Shown: positions 26,681 to 36,163 of the stretch, piece by piece
How the letters are laid out: the number at the start of each line of letters is the position of its first letter
How positions within the stretch are numbered: position 1 is the first letter of the stretch
NCBI GenBank assembly: GCA_030426905.1
Contig: JAUHXQ010000003.1
Span: 128,482-192,481 of the forward strand
Direction: 5' to 3'
Source of the DNA: Alphaproteobacteria bacterium
GTDB lineage: Bacteria > Pseudomonadota > Alphaproteobacteria > Rickettsiales > JABSSG01
DNA length: 64,000 nt
The notes under the pieces: generated by a model
Databases searched by the model: none
What the model was told of the DNA's origin: nothing
Seen by the model: only the letters and a program-made list of their open reading frames with translations
Position numbers and translations under genes: made by a program

Positions 26681-27676
26681 TCAATCCATTCTGATATTAT
26701 GTCCCTTTATCATATGAATAAATCTTTCAATTCTTTTTTGGCTTAATTTTATAAAACTACGAAATACACTGCATTTATTAACATATGTTTTTTCTTTAAC
26801 GTTGTTGAAAGTTAAGCCATACTGCCATGGAAAGCCTTTTGTTGGATAGCAAGATCTCAGTATTGCTTTACTATTATCAGAATCTATGATGGTGAAAATA
26901 CTAGGTAGTGGGTATAGCTTATCTTGGTATTTTGCATGCATAAAATAAGCATACCATTGCATTTCATACGGAACAATATTGATTAGATCTGCGAAATCAT
27001 AATTGTAATTTTTATTGATAGTTATTTCTAGGTCTTTTAGTACAAATGATGACCACATAGCAAAAGAGCTAAAAAGTAGATTATAGTCGTTTGGTTTGTA
27101 GTTAATGATATTTTTAATTGCTGCTATGTAATTGTAATAGGTTGGATGTTTTTGTCTGAAGATTTCTTTATTGTTTTTTGCTATTTTTCTTGGCATATAA
27201 GTTTTAGCAACATTATTCTTGAATAAGATATTTGTATTAAAAGTCCTAGTAAAATAAGAATCACTATCTATAGTGAGGTAGTTATCTGCAATATTTAGCT
27301 TCGCAAAACACATTTTTACTACTTGTTGACCTTTCCATCCAGTCATGTTTGTTGCTTTGCTATATACATGCTCTCCACATTTTCTATATACTTCTTCATC
27401 TGTAAGGAAAATAGGAAGTTTTTTAATTATGTTTCTATTTTTTGCGTTTTTAAGCTGTTGATAAAATAATTTTAGATCTTTTTGCGGTACAACAAGATAA
27501 AAATCTGTAGTATGGGGTATTACAAATTTTTCATAAGATTCATATAATCTTAAGCTATTTTGTAAATCCTTATCATAGCTTTTATTGACAATTACAAAAT
27601 GCTTTTGCTTTTGAGCTAATGCTGAGTTTGCTAATAAGTGTAAAAGGATGAACGCAAATAAAGCTCTATATTTCAT
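26681..27676 (-). CDS. DUF6492-like glycosyltransferase-type protein with signal peptide
   Basis: A 331-residue protein with an N-terminal signal peptide (about residues 1-21, ending NSALAQ). The pattern GWKGQQVVKMCFAKLNI followed by YLTIDSDSYF, a strand ending in D-x-D, resembles the DUF6492 family, whose fold is like nucleotide-sugar glycosyltransferases. The combination of a secretion signal and a D-x-D glycosyltransferase-like core is unusual, since sugar nucleotides are cytoplasmic; it could be secreted to the host or membrane-attached. It follows nrdB by 31 bases on the same strand and converges with virD4. Family call moderate, function unknown. Confidence 0.6.
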   Translation of the reverse strand: MKYRALFAFILLHLLANSALAQKQKHFVIVNKSYDKDLQNSLRLYESYEKFVIPHTTDFYLVVPQKDLKLFYQQLKNAKNRNIIKKLPIFLTDEEVYRKCGEHVYSKATNMTGWKGQQVVKMCFAKLNIADNYLTIDSDSYFTRTFNTNILFKNNVAKTYMPRKIAKNNKEIFRQKHPTYYNYIAAIKNIINYKPNDYNLLFSSFAMWSSFVLKDLEITINKNYNYDFADLINIVPYEMQWYAYFMHAKYQDKLYPLPSIFTIIDSDNSKAILRSCYPTKGFPWQYGLTFNNVKEKTYVNKCSVFRSFIKLSQKRIERFIHMIKGHNIRMD

Positions 27677-27707
27677 TTGTGTTTTGTACTATATGCAAAA
27701 AGTAAAA

Positions 27708-28712
27708 CTAGATTTTTTCAGTAGTGCGGTTAGAATCTTTTTTGTTATCCAACTCTTCGAATACATCATCCCAAGTTCCCTCCGTTGCAGCTTTAGAATA
27801 TTCGGTGACTCTATTCTCAAAGAAGTTAGCAAATTCCACACCATTTAATATTTCATCAAGCCACGGTAAAGGATTATCTTCGACTAAGTATATTTCTTTT
27901 AGCCCAAGTTGTAATAAGCGACGATCAGCGATATATCTGATATATTTCTTCACTTCTCTAGCTGTTAATCCTTCTACATCTCCAACCTCAAATGCAAGAT
28001 CGATAAAAGCATCTTCAAAATGCACAATTGTTGCGCATGCTTCATATATTTCACTTCTTACATTTTCATTCCAAACTTGAGGATATTCTTGCACGAAAGT
28101 TCTAAATAATTTTATAATAGATTCAGTATGTAAGCTTTCGTCTCTTGCTGACCATGTAACAATTTGTCCCATACCTTTCATTTTGTTGAAACGCTGGAAA
28201 TTTAGTAAAATTGCAAATGATGCAAATAACTGTAACCCTTCAGTGAAACCACCAAATACTGCTAGAGTAATTGCTATTGCTTCTGGTGTTTCAACGCCAA
28301 ATTTTTGCATATAATCATATTTATCTTTCATCTCTTTATATTTTAGAAATGCTTGATATTCTGTTTCTGGCATTCCGATTGTATCTAGTAAATGCGCATA
28401 AGCAGCAATATGAATTGTTTCCATGTTTGAAAATGCTGAAAGCATCATTTGTATTTCTGTAGGTTTGAAGACTCTTGAATAATGCCTCATGTAGCAGTTA
28501 TTAACTTCAATATCTGCTTGGGTGAAAAAGCGGAAGATTTGCGTTAGCAAATGTTTTTCTGCTGGTGTTAATTTGCGTTTCCAATCTTTAATATCATCAA
28601 GAAGAGGTACTTCCTCTGGTAACCAGTGAATTCTTTGTTGCGCTAGCCATGCATCATATGCCCAAGGGTAGGAAAAGGGTTTGTATATCGGTTTTGCATC
28701 TAGTAAAGCCAT
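27708..28712 (-). CDS. nrdB: ribonucleoside-diphosphate reductase subunit beta (class Ia)
   Basis: Radical-generating small subunit of class I ribonucleotide reductase, 334 residues. By alignment to the E. coli pattern, the iron ligands are Asp67, Glu98 and His101, and the radical tyrosine is Tyr105 in METIHIAAYAHLLD; further ligands lie in SARDESLHTESI. It pairs with nrdA, whose stop is 96 bases upstream on the same strand, and is probably co-transcribed from the NrdR-box promoter before nrdA. Start ATG 28712. Confidence 0.96.
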   Translation of the reverse strand: MALLDAKPIYKPFSYPWAYDAWLAQQRIHWLPEEVPLLDDIKDWKRKLTPAEKHLLTQIFRFFTQADIEVNNCYMRHYSRVFKPTEIQMMLSAFSNMETIHIAAYAHLLDTIGMPETEYQAFLKYKEMKDKYDYMQKFGVETPEAIAITLAVFGGFTEGLQLFASFAILLNFQRFNKMKGMGQIVTWSARDESLHTESIIKLFRTFVQEYPQVWNENVRSEIYEACATIVHFEDAFIDLAFEVGDVEGLTAREVKKYIRYIADRRLLQLGLKEIYLVEDNPLPWLDEILNGVEFANFFENRVTEYSKAATEGTWDDVFEELDNKKDSNRTTEKI

Positions 28713-28808
28713 TATTTTACCTTTGTAATTTTATTAAAAATTTTATAATTAAACATATCATATATATAATGCTTGTCTATGGTGTGTCTGGTTTAAAATA
28801 AATTTATC

Positions 28809-30626
28809 TTACTGACAAGATAGACATTCTGCATATTTGTCATCATCAATTATTATTTCTTTGTTTCCTTCTTTATTTTTATCTAGTTCTATTTCATTAT
28901 ACTCTGCTTTTTTAGATACATTATCAGCTCTTCGCATCGAAGTAGATCGGCAATAATATAAGCTTTTTACTCCTTTTTCCCAGGCGCGGAAATGGACATC
29001 ATGCAAATGTTTTTTGCTTACATTTCCTGGCAAGAACACGTTTACAGACTGAGCTTGTGAAATAAAAGAGGCTCTGTCTGCAGCTAATTCAACAACCCAT
29101 AATTGATTGATTTCTTGTGCTGTTTTAAAGACATTTTTTTCATCTTCAGTAAGAAAATCCAAATGTTGCACTGATCCTTCATGTGTTGTAATTGATGACC
29201 AAACTTTTTTGTCATTTTTTCCTTTTTCTTCGAGTAACTTTAGCAGATATTTATTTCGGACATTAAATGACCCCGATAAAGTTTTATGAGTGTAGCTGTT
29301 TGCTGCAAAAGGTTCAATTCCAGGGGAAGAGTTGCCGCAGATAACAGAAATAGATGCCGTTGGAGCTATAGCTGTTTTGTTAGTGAAACGTTCCATTACT
29401 CCACATTCTTCTGCGTCTGGGCAAGGTCCTTTCTCTTTTGCAAGTTTTTTCGATACTTTATCTGCTTCTTTGCTAATATGTTCAAAGATTTTTTTATTCC
29501 ATACTTTTGACATTGCAGACTCGAAAGGTATCATATGAGACTGTAAGAAGGAGTGAAATCCCATAACACCAAGACCAATGCTTCTTTCCCTCATTGCTGA
29601 GTATTTTGCTTGTTGCATCGAGTCTGGGGCTTTGTCGATGTAATCTTGTAGCACATTGTCAAGGAAGCGCATTACATCTTCAATAAATAATGGATCTTTG
29701 CTCCATTCATCGTAATATTCAAGATTAAGTGAAGATAAGCAACAAACAGCAGTTCTATTTTCTCCTAGATGATCCTTCCCTGTTGCTAGGGTTATTTCGC
29801 TGCATAAGTTTGATGTTTTAACTTTTAAACCAAGTTTCTTATGATGTTCTGGAATAATTTTATTAACAGTATCAATGAATAGCAAGTAAGGCTCTCCGGT
29901 TTCAATTCTTGCATTTAATATCCTTGCCCATAAAGCTCTTGCTTTTACCGTAGTTACTACCCTACCAGATTTAGGACTAATTAAATCCCAATCTCCGCTA
30001 TCTCTAACTGCCTCCATAAATTTATCAGTAATAACAATTGCATTATGAATATTGAGAGCTTTTCTATTAGGATCTCCTCCTGTAGGGCGCCGTATTTCAA
30101 CAAATTCTTCTATTTCAGGATGCCAAACTGGCATATATAAAGCAGCACTACCACGCCTTAAGCTTCCTTGAGATATTGCTAATGTCATAGTGTCTTGTAC
30201 GCACATAAAAGGGATGACTCCTGAAGTTTGACCATTGCCTCTGACTGTTTCGCCGATCGAGCGCAAATTGCCCCAGTAGCTTCCTATCCCACCGCCTCTT
30301 GAGGCTAACCAGACATTTTCAGTCCATAATTTTACGATGCCTTCAAGGCTATCTTCTGCTTCGTTTAAGTAACATGAAATTGGCAAACCTCGATTAGTTC
30401 CTCCATTACTGATTATTGGAGTTGCAGGCATGAACCATAAATTGCTGATATAATTGTATAATCTTTCTGCGTGATCTTGGCTATCTGCATAATATGAAGA
30501 TACTCGTGCAAATAGATCTTGGTAAGATTCATTTTCTAATAGATAACGATCGCGTAATACTGCTTTACCAAAATCGGTTAATTTTGTATCTCTTGATTTG
30601 TCTACGGTAATATCAAATTTAGGCAT
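28809..30626 (-). CDS. nrdA: ribonucleoside-diphosphate reductase subunit alpha (class Ia)
   Basis: Catalytic large subunit, 605 residues, reducing ribonucleoside diphosphates. Key residues are present: the thiol in LPISCYLNEAED, N-L-C-S-E with the thiyl-radical cysteine, the partner cysteine in AVCCLSSLNL, and the C-terminal redox pair CLSC three residues from the end. The N-terminal ATP-cone is missing: the protein begins near the catalytic domain, as in the short rickettsial enzymes, so overall activity control by ATP/dATP through a cone is not expected. The start is ATG 30626 with a GAGGAG ribosome site. Promoter and two NrdR-type boxes lie about 105-150 bases upstream. Confidence 0.96.
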   Translation of the reverse strand: MPKFDITVDKSRDTKLTDFGKAVLRDRYLLENESYQDLFARVSSYYADSQDHAERLYNYISNLWFMPATPIISNGGTNRGLPISCYLNEAEDSLEGIVKLWTENVWLASRGGGIGSYWGNLRSIGETVRGNGQTSGVIPFMCVQDTMTLAISQGSLRRGSAALYMPVWHPEIEEFVEIRRPTGGDPNRKALNIHNAIVITDKFMEAVRDSGDWDLISPKSGRVVTTVKARALWARILNARIETGEPYLLFIDTVNKIIPEHHKKLGLKVKTSNLCSEITLATGKDHLGENRTAVCCLSSLNLEYYDEWSKDPLFIEDVMRFLDNVLQDYIDKAPDSMQQAKYSAMRERSIGLGVMGFHSFLQSHMIPFESAMSKVWNKKIFEHISKEADKVSKKLAKEKGPCPDAEECGVMERFTNKTAIAPTASISVICGNSSPGIEPFAANSYTHKTLSGSFNVRNKYLLKLLEEKGKNDKKVWSSITTHEGSVQHLDFLTEDEKNVFKTAQEINQLWVVELAADRASFISQAQSVNVFLPGNVSKKHLHDVHFRAWEKGVKSLYYCRSTSMRRADNVSKKAEYNEIELDKNKEGNKEIIIDDDKYAECLSCQ

Positions 30627-30729
30627 ATACTCCTCAATATGTAATGAAAGTTGATAATATTTTACTCCTACGAAGGGGTGCTTATAGTTTTATAATATCA
30701 CTGGGGAATTATGTGTGTCTAGCAGATTA

Positions 30730-30776
30730 TTAGAATATATTGTGTAAAATTTAGTTGACAATACTATATGTAGTGT
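30730..30776 (-). promoter_or_regulatory. nrdAB promoter with tandem NrdR-type boxes
   Basis: TTAGAATATATTGTGT (30730-30745) and ATACTATATGTAGTGT (30761-30776) match the NrdR box consensus acaCwATATwwGtgt-like 16-mer at about 13 and 14 positions. They are separated by 15 bases (31 start to start), the standard three-turn spacing. On the minus strand TTGTCA (30761-30756) and TATATT (30739-30734), 16 bases apart, form a promoter that lies on the two boxes, so NrdR binding would block polymerase. Confidence 0.7.
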
Positions 30777-31073
30777 TTTTTCAAGGGAAGCAATAAAAAA
30801 ATCTACAGATGTTCAAGAAAGATATATTGTGTCTTTATTAATACACATCAATAATAAATGAGGACATTTTGTGAAGGTAAAACCAACTATAGATTGCAGA
30901 ATAAAGGAAAAAATTTTTTTAGCAACTAAGTTCTTGGCATAAGAAAACAGGGCCATTAAATTTTAGATAGAAATGGTTGTAAAAAAGATTAAAGCAGCGC
31001 TATTTTAATTTATTTATGCAACAAAGTTGCTAGTATACATAACAAATTTACTAACTTATATTAAAAAAGTAAC

Positions 31074-31102
31074 TTGACATAAAAGAATAAAACTGCTAGA
31101 AA
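31074..31102 (+). promoter_or_regulatory. candidate promoter of the 140-residue protein
   Basis: TTGACA (31074-31079) and TAGAAA (31097-31102) with 17 bases between, 34 bases before the ATG at 31136. Confidence 0.4.
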
Positions 31103-31135
31103 TGACATTCATTAATAAATCATGAATAAGAAAAT

Positions 31136-31558
31136 ATGGCTACCTCTTCAGAAAAAAATGCTTGTATAAATAAAATTGTGAACGGAATACGGCACTCAGA
31201 GATAGGTGCTGAAATATGCGATGAAATAATAACGCATACTATTACTAACGGTCAATCATTTGAGTATAAAGGTGAGAAATATTTTGAAGTAGACCAACCT
31301 CACCATGAATCTAAGCTTCTAGATGGAATAAACGAGTTCTTAAAAACTTTCAAAGATAAATGTGCACACTCACTTGACTCTTTTGTTGATAAACGTGCAC
31401 ACTCACTTGACTTTTTTGTTGATAAACCGCGGATTGCTCATAATGTAATCAAAAATTGTGGAATAGAATTTGATAATCATGATGGAGCATTTTATCTAAA
31501 AGCAAGTAATGAGGTGTATATGTTTGGGCAAAACCCAGACGACTCAGCAGAGTTATAA
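31136..31558 (+). CDS. hypothetical protein, 140 residues, with a 33-bp tandem repeat
   Basis: Small unknown protein without signal peptide or membrane segment. The centre holds two tandem copies of an 11-residue unit (AHSLDSFVDKR and AHSLDFFVDKP), encoded by 33-bp DNA repeats at 31361-31393 and 31394-31426 that differ at only a few bases, so the duplication is recent. It is the lone plus-strand gene between divergent nrdA and convergent sdhB. A consensus-like promoter supports expression; the ribosome site is weak. Confidence 0.5.
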   Translation: MATSSEKNACINKIVNGIRHSEIGAEICDEIITHTITNGQSFEYKGEKYFEVDQPHHESKLLDGINEFLKTFKDKCAHSLDSFVDKRAHSLDFFVDKPRIAHNVIKNCGIEFDNHDGAFYLKASNEVYMFGQNPDDSAEL

Positions 31559-31803
31559 TATAATCGAACTATAAGTCTCTGTCCTATTGTCATAATCTAT
31601 CATTTTTGTACTCTAGCAGGTAGCAAAAAATAACAGTGCATTAAGATTTTTAACTGGTTACAAAATTTCGCTAGCTTTTAAAATGATAGCTCTTGGAACT
31701 TTAATGGCCCTGTCTTTAACGTATACAGATATCGTTGCTACACTCCTCGACTCTTGTGCCGCACACTACTTTAAAACAACCCAATTATATATAAAGGAAG
31801 GCT

Positions 31804-32592
31804 CTACACACCCTCTCGCTTAACTAACATTTTTTTGATATTAGCAATTGCCTTAGCAGGATTAAGCCCCTTAGGACAGGATTTTGTACAATTCATAATA
31901 GTATGGCATCTGTAAAGCTTAAATGAATCATCCAGCTGATCAAGGCGCTCGCCTGTAGCTTCGTCTCTAGAATCAGCAAGCCAACGATAAGCTTGCAATA
32001 ATGTTGCTGGGCCTAGATATTTTTCCTCATTCCACCAGTAGCTAGGACAACTTGTTGAGCAACATGCGCATAAAATACATTCATACAGCCCATCAAGTTT
32101 TTCGCGATCTTGAATAGATTGTAAATTTTCTTGAGTTGTTTCACTAGCACTTTTTTTCTTTATCCATGGTTGAATTGATTCATATTGTGCATAGAAATTA
32201 TTCATATCTGGCACTAAATCTTTAACAACCTTCATGTGTGGTAATGGATAAATTTTGATATCACCCTCATAATCATCAGTATGCGAAGTACAAGCAAGAG
32301 TGTTAACACCATTAATATTCATTGAGCAGCTACCACATACTCCTTCACGGCACGATCTACGAAAAGTTAAACTAGGATCTATATCATCTTTTATAGCAAT
32401 TAATATATCTAACACCATTTTGCCATAGATTGAGGTATCTATTTCAAAATGATCAAAACGAGGATTTTCATCGTTTTCAGGATCATATCTATAGATATAA
32501 AAGTTTCTTACTTTAGAGGAATCTTTGATTTTTGATTTAAAATGTTTGCCTTTTTTTATGGTTGAATTTGGTGGAAGTCTCAATTGTACCAT
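31804..32592 (-). CDS. sdhB: succinate dehydrogenase iron-sulfur subunit
   Basis: Iron-sulfur subunit of complex II, 262 residues, passing electrons from the flavin to quinone. All three cluster motifs are present: 2Fe-2S ([21 protein letters not shown]), 4Fe-4S ([12 protein letters not shown]) and 3Fe-4S ([12 protein letters not shown]). It begins immediately after sdhA without a gap and is last of sdhCDAB. A 245-base gap follows, with no gene seen. Confidence 0.97.
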   Translation of the reverse strand: MVQLRLPPNSTIKKGKHFKSKIKDSSKVRNFYIYRYDPENDENPRFDHFEIDTSIYGKMVLDILIAIKDDIDPSLTFRRSCREGVCGSCSMNINGVNTLACTSHTDDYEGDIKIYPLPHMKVVKDLVPDMNNFYAQYESIQPWIKKKSASETTQENLQSIQDREKLDGLYECILCACCSTSCPSYWWNEEKYLGPATLLQAYRWLADSRDEATGERLDQLDDSFKLYRCHTIMNCTKSCPKGLNPAKAIANIKKMLVKREGV

Positions 32593-34392
32593 TTAATATA
32601 CTCTTTTTTGTGGTGGAAATGGTTTTACCTCATCAGTCATAGTATAATCATGCACTGGACGATAATCTAGCTTTACCTTACAAGTTGCCTCATCAAACCA
32701 GGTGATTGTGTGTTTCATCCACTCTTCATCATTACGATCTTGGTAGTCTTCGCGTGCATGAGCACCTCTGCTCTCTTTCCTATTTGCAGCGGCGTGCATA
32801 GTTACTACTGATTGCTGAAGAAGATTTTCTAATTCTAACGCTTCTACTATTTCACTGTTCCAAATTAACCCGCGATCACTAATTTTTAGGTCTTTAAAAC
32901 TCTTGCAAGCATCGATAATTTTTTCTATGCCTTTGTCTAAGGTTTTTTGCTCCCTAAAAACAGCTGCATGTTCTTGCATGATGTTTTTCATGTTATTTCT
33001 AATAGTAGAACTTGATAATTTACCTTTTGCTGTTCTGACGCGATGTAATCTTTCAACAGCATCCATTCCAGCGTTTTTTGGCAAATCCTGAAGGTTATCT
33101 TGTTGTGCCACTATTTCTTTTGCTCTTAAAGCTGCTGCTCTACCAAATACTACAAGATCAAGCAATGAATTAGATCCTAAGCGATTAGCGCCATGCACTG
33201 ATACACAGGCAGCTTCTCCTATTGCCATTAAACCCTTGACTATACTATCAGGATTTTTACCTTTTTTAGTAACAACTTCACCATGATAATTAGTTGGAAT
33301 TCCACCCATATTATAATGCACAGTAGGAATCACCGGAATAGGGTCTTTAGTAACATCAACATTAGCAAAAATCTTTGCTGTTTCTGCTATTCCAGGAAGT
33401 CTTTTTGTAATAGTCTTAGAGTCAAGATGCTGTAAGTTTAGCTCGATATAATCCTTATTAGGACCGCACCCTCTGCCTTCTCTTATCTCCAAGGTAATAG
33501 CTCGGCTAACAACATCACGAGAAGCCAAATCCTTAGCATGTGGTGCATATCTTTCCATAAATCTTTCGCCTTCAGAATTAGTCAAATAGCCACCTTCGCC
33601 ACGACATCCTTCTGTCATCAAACAACCAGCCCCATAAATGCCTGTAGGGTGAAATTGAACAAACTCCATATCCTGTAAAGGTACACCAGCTCTAAGACAC
33701 ATAGCATTGCCATCGCCCGTACAAGTATGAGCAGATGTTGCAGAAAAATATGCTCTACCATATCCACCAGTTGCAATTACTGTAATATGAGCATGAAATC
33801 TATGCAAGGTACCATCATCAAGATTCCAAGCCATTACTCCTTGGCATTCTCCTTTATCATTCATGATCAAATCGATAGCAAAATATTCAATGAAGAATTT
33901 TGCTTTATGTTTTAAGGATTGCTGGTATAAACTATGCAAGATTGCATGGCCAGTTCTATCAGCAGCAGCACATGTTCTGTGAGCTTGTCCACCTTTGCCG
34001 TACTCAGTACTCATACCGCCAAAAGCTCGTTGATAGATTTTGCCTTCCGGTGTACGAGAAAATGGTACTCCATAATTCTCAAGTTCGATTACTGCTTTTT
34101 TTGCATTTTTGCACATATACTCGATAGCGTCCTGATCACCAAGCCAATCTGCTCCTTTTACAGTATCATACATATGGTAGCGCCAATCATCTGGTTCCAT
34201 ATTACTAAGAGCAGCACTAATTCCACCCTGTGCTGCAACTGTATGACTTCTTGTTGGAAATAATTTACTAATGCAAGCAGTGGAAAGCCCCTCAGACGCC
34301 ATACCGAAAGTTGCCCTAAGACCAGCTCCTCCAGCACCTACCACTACAACATCATGTTGATGATCAATAATTTTATAATCTTTTATGCTCAT
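32593..34392 (-). CDS. sdhA: succinate dehydrogenase flavoprotein subunit
   Basis: Flavoprotein of complex II, 599 residues, oxidising succinate to fumarate at the inner membrane. It has the FAD-binding N-terminus [15 protein letters not shown] and the covalent flavin histidine in [15 protein letters not shown]. Substrate-loop signatures [11 protein letters not shown] and the arginine in [13 protein letters not shown] are conserved. It overlaps sdhD by four bases and abuts sdhB, so the operon is translationally coupled. Confidence 0.97.
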   Translation of the reverse strand: MSIKDYKIIDHQHDVVVVGAGGAGLRATFGMASEGLSTACISKLFPTRSHTVAAQGGISAALSNMEPDDWRYHMYDTVKGADWLGDQDAIEYMCKNAKKAVIELENYGVPFSRTPEGKIYQRAFGGMSTEYGKGGQAHRTCAAADRTGHAILHSLYQQSLKHKAKFFIEYFAIDLIMNDKGECQGVMAWNLDDGTLHRFHAHITVIATGGYGRAYFSATSAHTCTGDGNAMCLRAGVPLQDMEFVQFHPTGIYGAGCLMTEGCRGEGGYLTNSEGERFMERYAPHAKDLASRDVVSRAITLEIREGRGCGPNKDYIELNLQHLDSKTITKRLPGIAETAKIFANVDVTKDPIPVIPTVHYNMGGIPTNYHGEVVTKKGKNPDSIVKGLMAIGEAACVSVHGANRLGSNSLLDLVVFGRAAALRAKEIVAQQDNLQDLPKNAGMDAVERLHRVRTAKGKLSSSTIRNNMKNIMQEHAAVFREQKTLDKGIEKIIDACKSFKDLKISDRGLIWNSEIVEALELENLLQQSVVTMHAAANRKESRGAHAREDYQDRNDEEWMKHTITWFDEATCKVKLDYRPVHDYTMTDEVKPFPPQKRVY

Positions 34393-34784
34393 AGATTTAC
34401 GATAAAATTTAATATTAGTGCAAATGTTATCGCAGCCATGGTTATCAAAGTAATAAAATAACTTAAAATAACCACTGTTGCTTTAATAAATTCATTATGA
34501 ATATAATCTTCGCAAATGACCTTAAATCCCAAAACGCCATGATAGAGAGAAACATTAATTAGGATTGCGAAAAACAATAAACTAAAAGGAGCATATAAAA
34601 TATTGTTTATTACGTACTCATGATTATTAAAAAACAATAGTAGTAAATATATAAACCAGCTAAATAATATCACCAAAGCAACAGCAGAAATTCTTTGCCA
34701 TTTCCAATGATGTAACCCAGCATGGTTAGTACCAAGACCAATTGCTTTTTTCAGATCAGTAATATAAATCTCAGATTTCGACAT
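34389..34784 (-). CDS. sdhD: succinate dehydrogenase membrane anchor subunit
   Basis: Hydrophobic membrane anchor of complex II, 131 residues, with three helices and the conserved N-terminal segment [19 protein letters not shown], in which the S-x-x-R-type region contacts quinone. A histidine in the second helix ([15 protein letters not shown]) fits the heme-ligand position. Located nine bases after sdhC and overlapping sdhA by four bases. Confidence 0.9.
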   Translation of the reverse strand: MSKSEIYITDLKKAIGLGTNHAGLHHWKWQRISAVALVILFSWFIYLLLLFFNNHEYVINNILYAPFSLLFFAILINVSLYHGVLGFKVICEDYIHNEFIKATVVILSYFITLITMAAITFALILNFIVNL

Positions 34785-34793
34785 TGCTATAAC

Positions 34794-35204
34794 TTACCCA
34801 TTATCACCTAATATTGCTAACGCTAAAGTAATACCAGTAAATATAATACTTAGCGCTACTACCAAATAACCGCTTTTATCCATGGTTTTAATCTCAAATC
34901 CAAGACCAATATCCCAAAATAAATGTCTAATACCATTCAATAAATGATAATATAAGCAGAAAACAGCAGCTAACAAAAATAATTTAAAAATCACACTGTT
35001 TAATACATAAGTAAAATCTTGATCAACAAAAATAAGGCCTACAGATTGCATCAGTAATACTACCATCAACCAAGACAGGACTATCACTGCAAAAAAAAGA
35101 AATAACCCAGTCATCCGATGCAATATAGATAACGCTGACGATATTTGTAGTTTATATATCGTTAAATGAGGTGATAAAGGACGCTCTTTCCCACGCATAA
35201 CCAT
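34794..35204 (-). CDS. sdhC: succinate dehydrogenase cytochrome b556 subunit
   Basis: Cytochrome b subunit of complex II, 136 residues, three membrane helices. It shows the family start RPLSPHLTIYKLQISSALS followed by LHRMTG, and the heme ligand region HLLNGIRHLFWDIG. It is first of the sdhCDAB operon; the initiating codon could be at 35204 or two codons later. The composite transposon-like unit begins 70 bases upstream of this gene and points away from it. Confidence 0.93.
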   Translation of the reverse strand: MVMRGKERPLSPHLTIYKLQISSALSILHRMTGLFLFFAVIVLSWLMVVLLMQSVGLIFVDQDFTYVLNSVIFKLFLLAAVFCLYYHLLNGIRHLFWDIGLGFEIKTMDKSGYLVVALSIIFTGITLALAILGDNG

Positions 35205-35273
35205 TATAGTTAAATAAATTACTGGGATGAAAGTATAGTATAGCGCAAATAATTTGCAACAGGTTTTATTAAA

Positions 35274-35281
35274 GTAGAGTT
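35274..35281. repeat. left copy of 8-bp target-site duplication GTAGAGTT
   Basis: GTAGAGTT directly precedes the terminal GGGAGTGTTCATT of the IS end at 35282. The same 8 bases directly follow the inverted IS end at 38859. Confidence 0.85.
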
Positions 35282-36083
35282 GGGAGTGTTCATTAATTAT
35301 AGACGTGTTTAAAAAACAGTCTATGGTAGCGGATTATATGTCATGAATAAGAGAGGGAATAATGACGATAATCTGCAAGAAATGTAAATCAGGCTTAAAG
35401 ATCAAAAATGGTTATGCCACGGGCAAGCAACGCTATAGATGCAAAGAATATGGCCACAACTACACAATTGGAGATAATCGCACTACATATAACACAGACA
35501 AGAAGGGTTTGGTGATAAGAATGTACTTGAACAACTGTGGAATAAGGAGAATAGCACATATTTTAGAATTGCCACTGGCAACAGTTTTTTTATGGATTAA
35601 AAAAGCAGGCCAAATAGTAGATAGTATGGTTAAAGATAGGCAAGATAAAAAAGAAGACATAGAGATTTTGGAGATAGGTGAATTACATACCTACATTAAA
35701 AAAAAGAAAATAAGATACGAATCTGGACTGCTGTTGATAGGAACAGACTTAAAAATATTGCGTTTGAAGTAGGAGATGGCTCAATCGGTACTTTCTTAAA
35801 GATAGCGAGAAAAATAGAAAAATCTTGTGGCGAAATAAAGTATCTGTGTACAGACGATTATAGTGCATATGGTTATTATAAAATATCCGATCATCATCTT
35901 ATAACCAAATCTGAAACTTGTTTAGTGGAAAGCTTTAACTCATCTTTGCGAGATATGCTGGCACGACTTAATAGAAAAACCAAGAGATTCAGCAAAAGCG
36001 CTGAGATGCTCGGGCTGACCTTGGTTATGTTCTTCAGCAAGAAAGAGGCTTACTGTATCTATAGTTAATAAACATTCTCACCC
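35282..36083 (+). mobile_element. IS1-family insertion sequence, left copy, apparently complete
   Basis: About 802 bp, starting GGGAGTGTTCATTAATTATAG. The right end at 36083 reads in reverse complement GGGTGAGAATGTTTATTAAC, an imperfect match that shares TT-ATTAA-TATAG. It encodes a two-frame transposase. Length is close to that of IS1 (768 bp). Confidence 0.8.
35362..36068 (+). CDS. IS1-family transposase made by -1 frameshift (InsA/InsB type)
   Basis: Two overlapping frames. The first (35362-35772, 136 residues) has an InsA-like zinc-ribbon N-terminus (CKKCKSG and CKEYGHNYT) and a helix-turn-helix (IRRIAHILELPLATVFLWI). The catalytic part lies in the -1 frame: RIWTAVDRNRLKNIAFEVGD, then TDDYSAYGYY and a late ETCLVESFNSSLRDMLARL, the DDE-type InsB signature, ending at 36068. 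The slippery heptamer A-AAA-AAG at 35700-35706 is in exact phase, so a -1 slip joins YIKKK to ENKIRIWTAVDR without a stop. This is the known IS1 strategy, so the gene is probably functional rather than broken. Confidence 0.82.
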
Positions 36084-36163
36084 TGTTCTTTAAATTTTTA
36101 TTGCAATCGTTCAATAAACATGTTACTTTCGAAAAAATTAAAATAAATTAATTATTTTTTTAT

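Larger units (their letters stand above)
30627..31135. other. 509-base intergenic region between divergent genes
   Basis: Apart from the nrdAB control region and the promoter for the gene at 31136, I see no coding frame or RNA gene here. It is very AT-rich. Confidence 0.5.

Noticed and set aside
27724..28080. 118-codon plus-strand frame within nrdB
   Set aside because: nrdB on the minus strand has intact active-site motifs throughout; this is its antisense shadow.
33934..34263. 109-codon plus frame within sdhA
   Set aside because: Antisense to the FAD-binding region of SdhA; no independent support.
35362..36068. Transposase considered a pseudogene because of the frame change
   Set aside because: A correctly phased A-AAA-AAG heptamer and an IS1-type layout make programmed frameshifting more likely.
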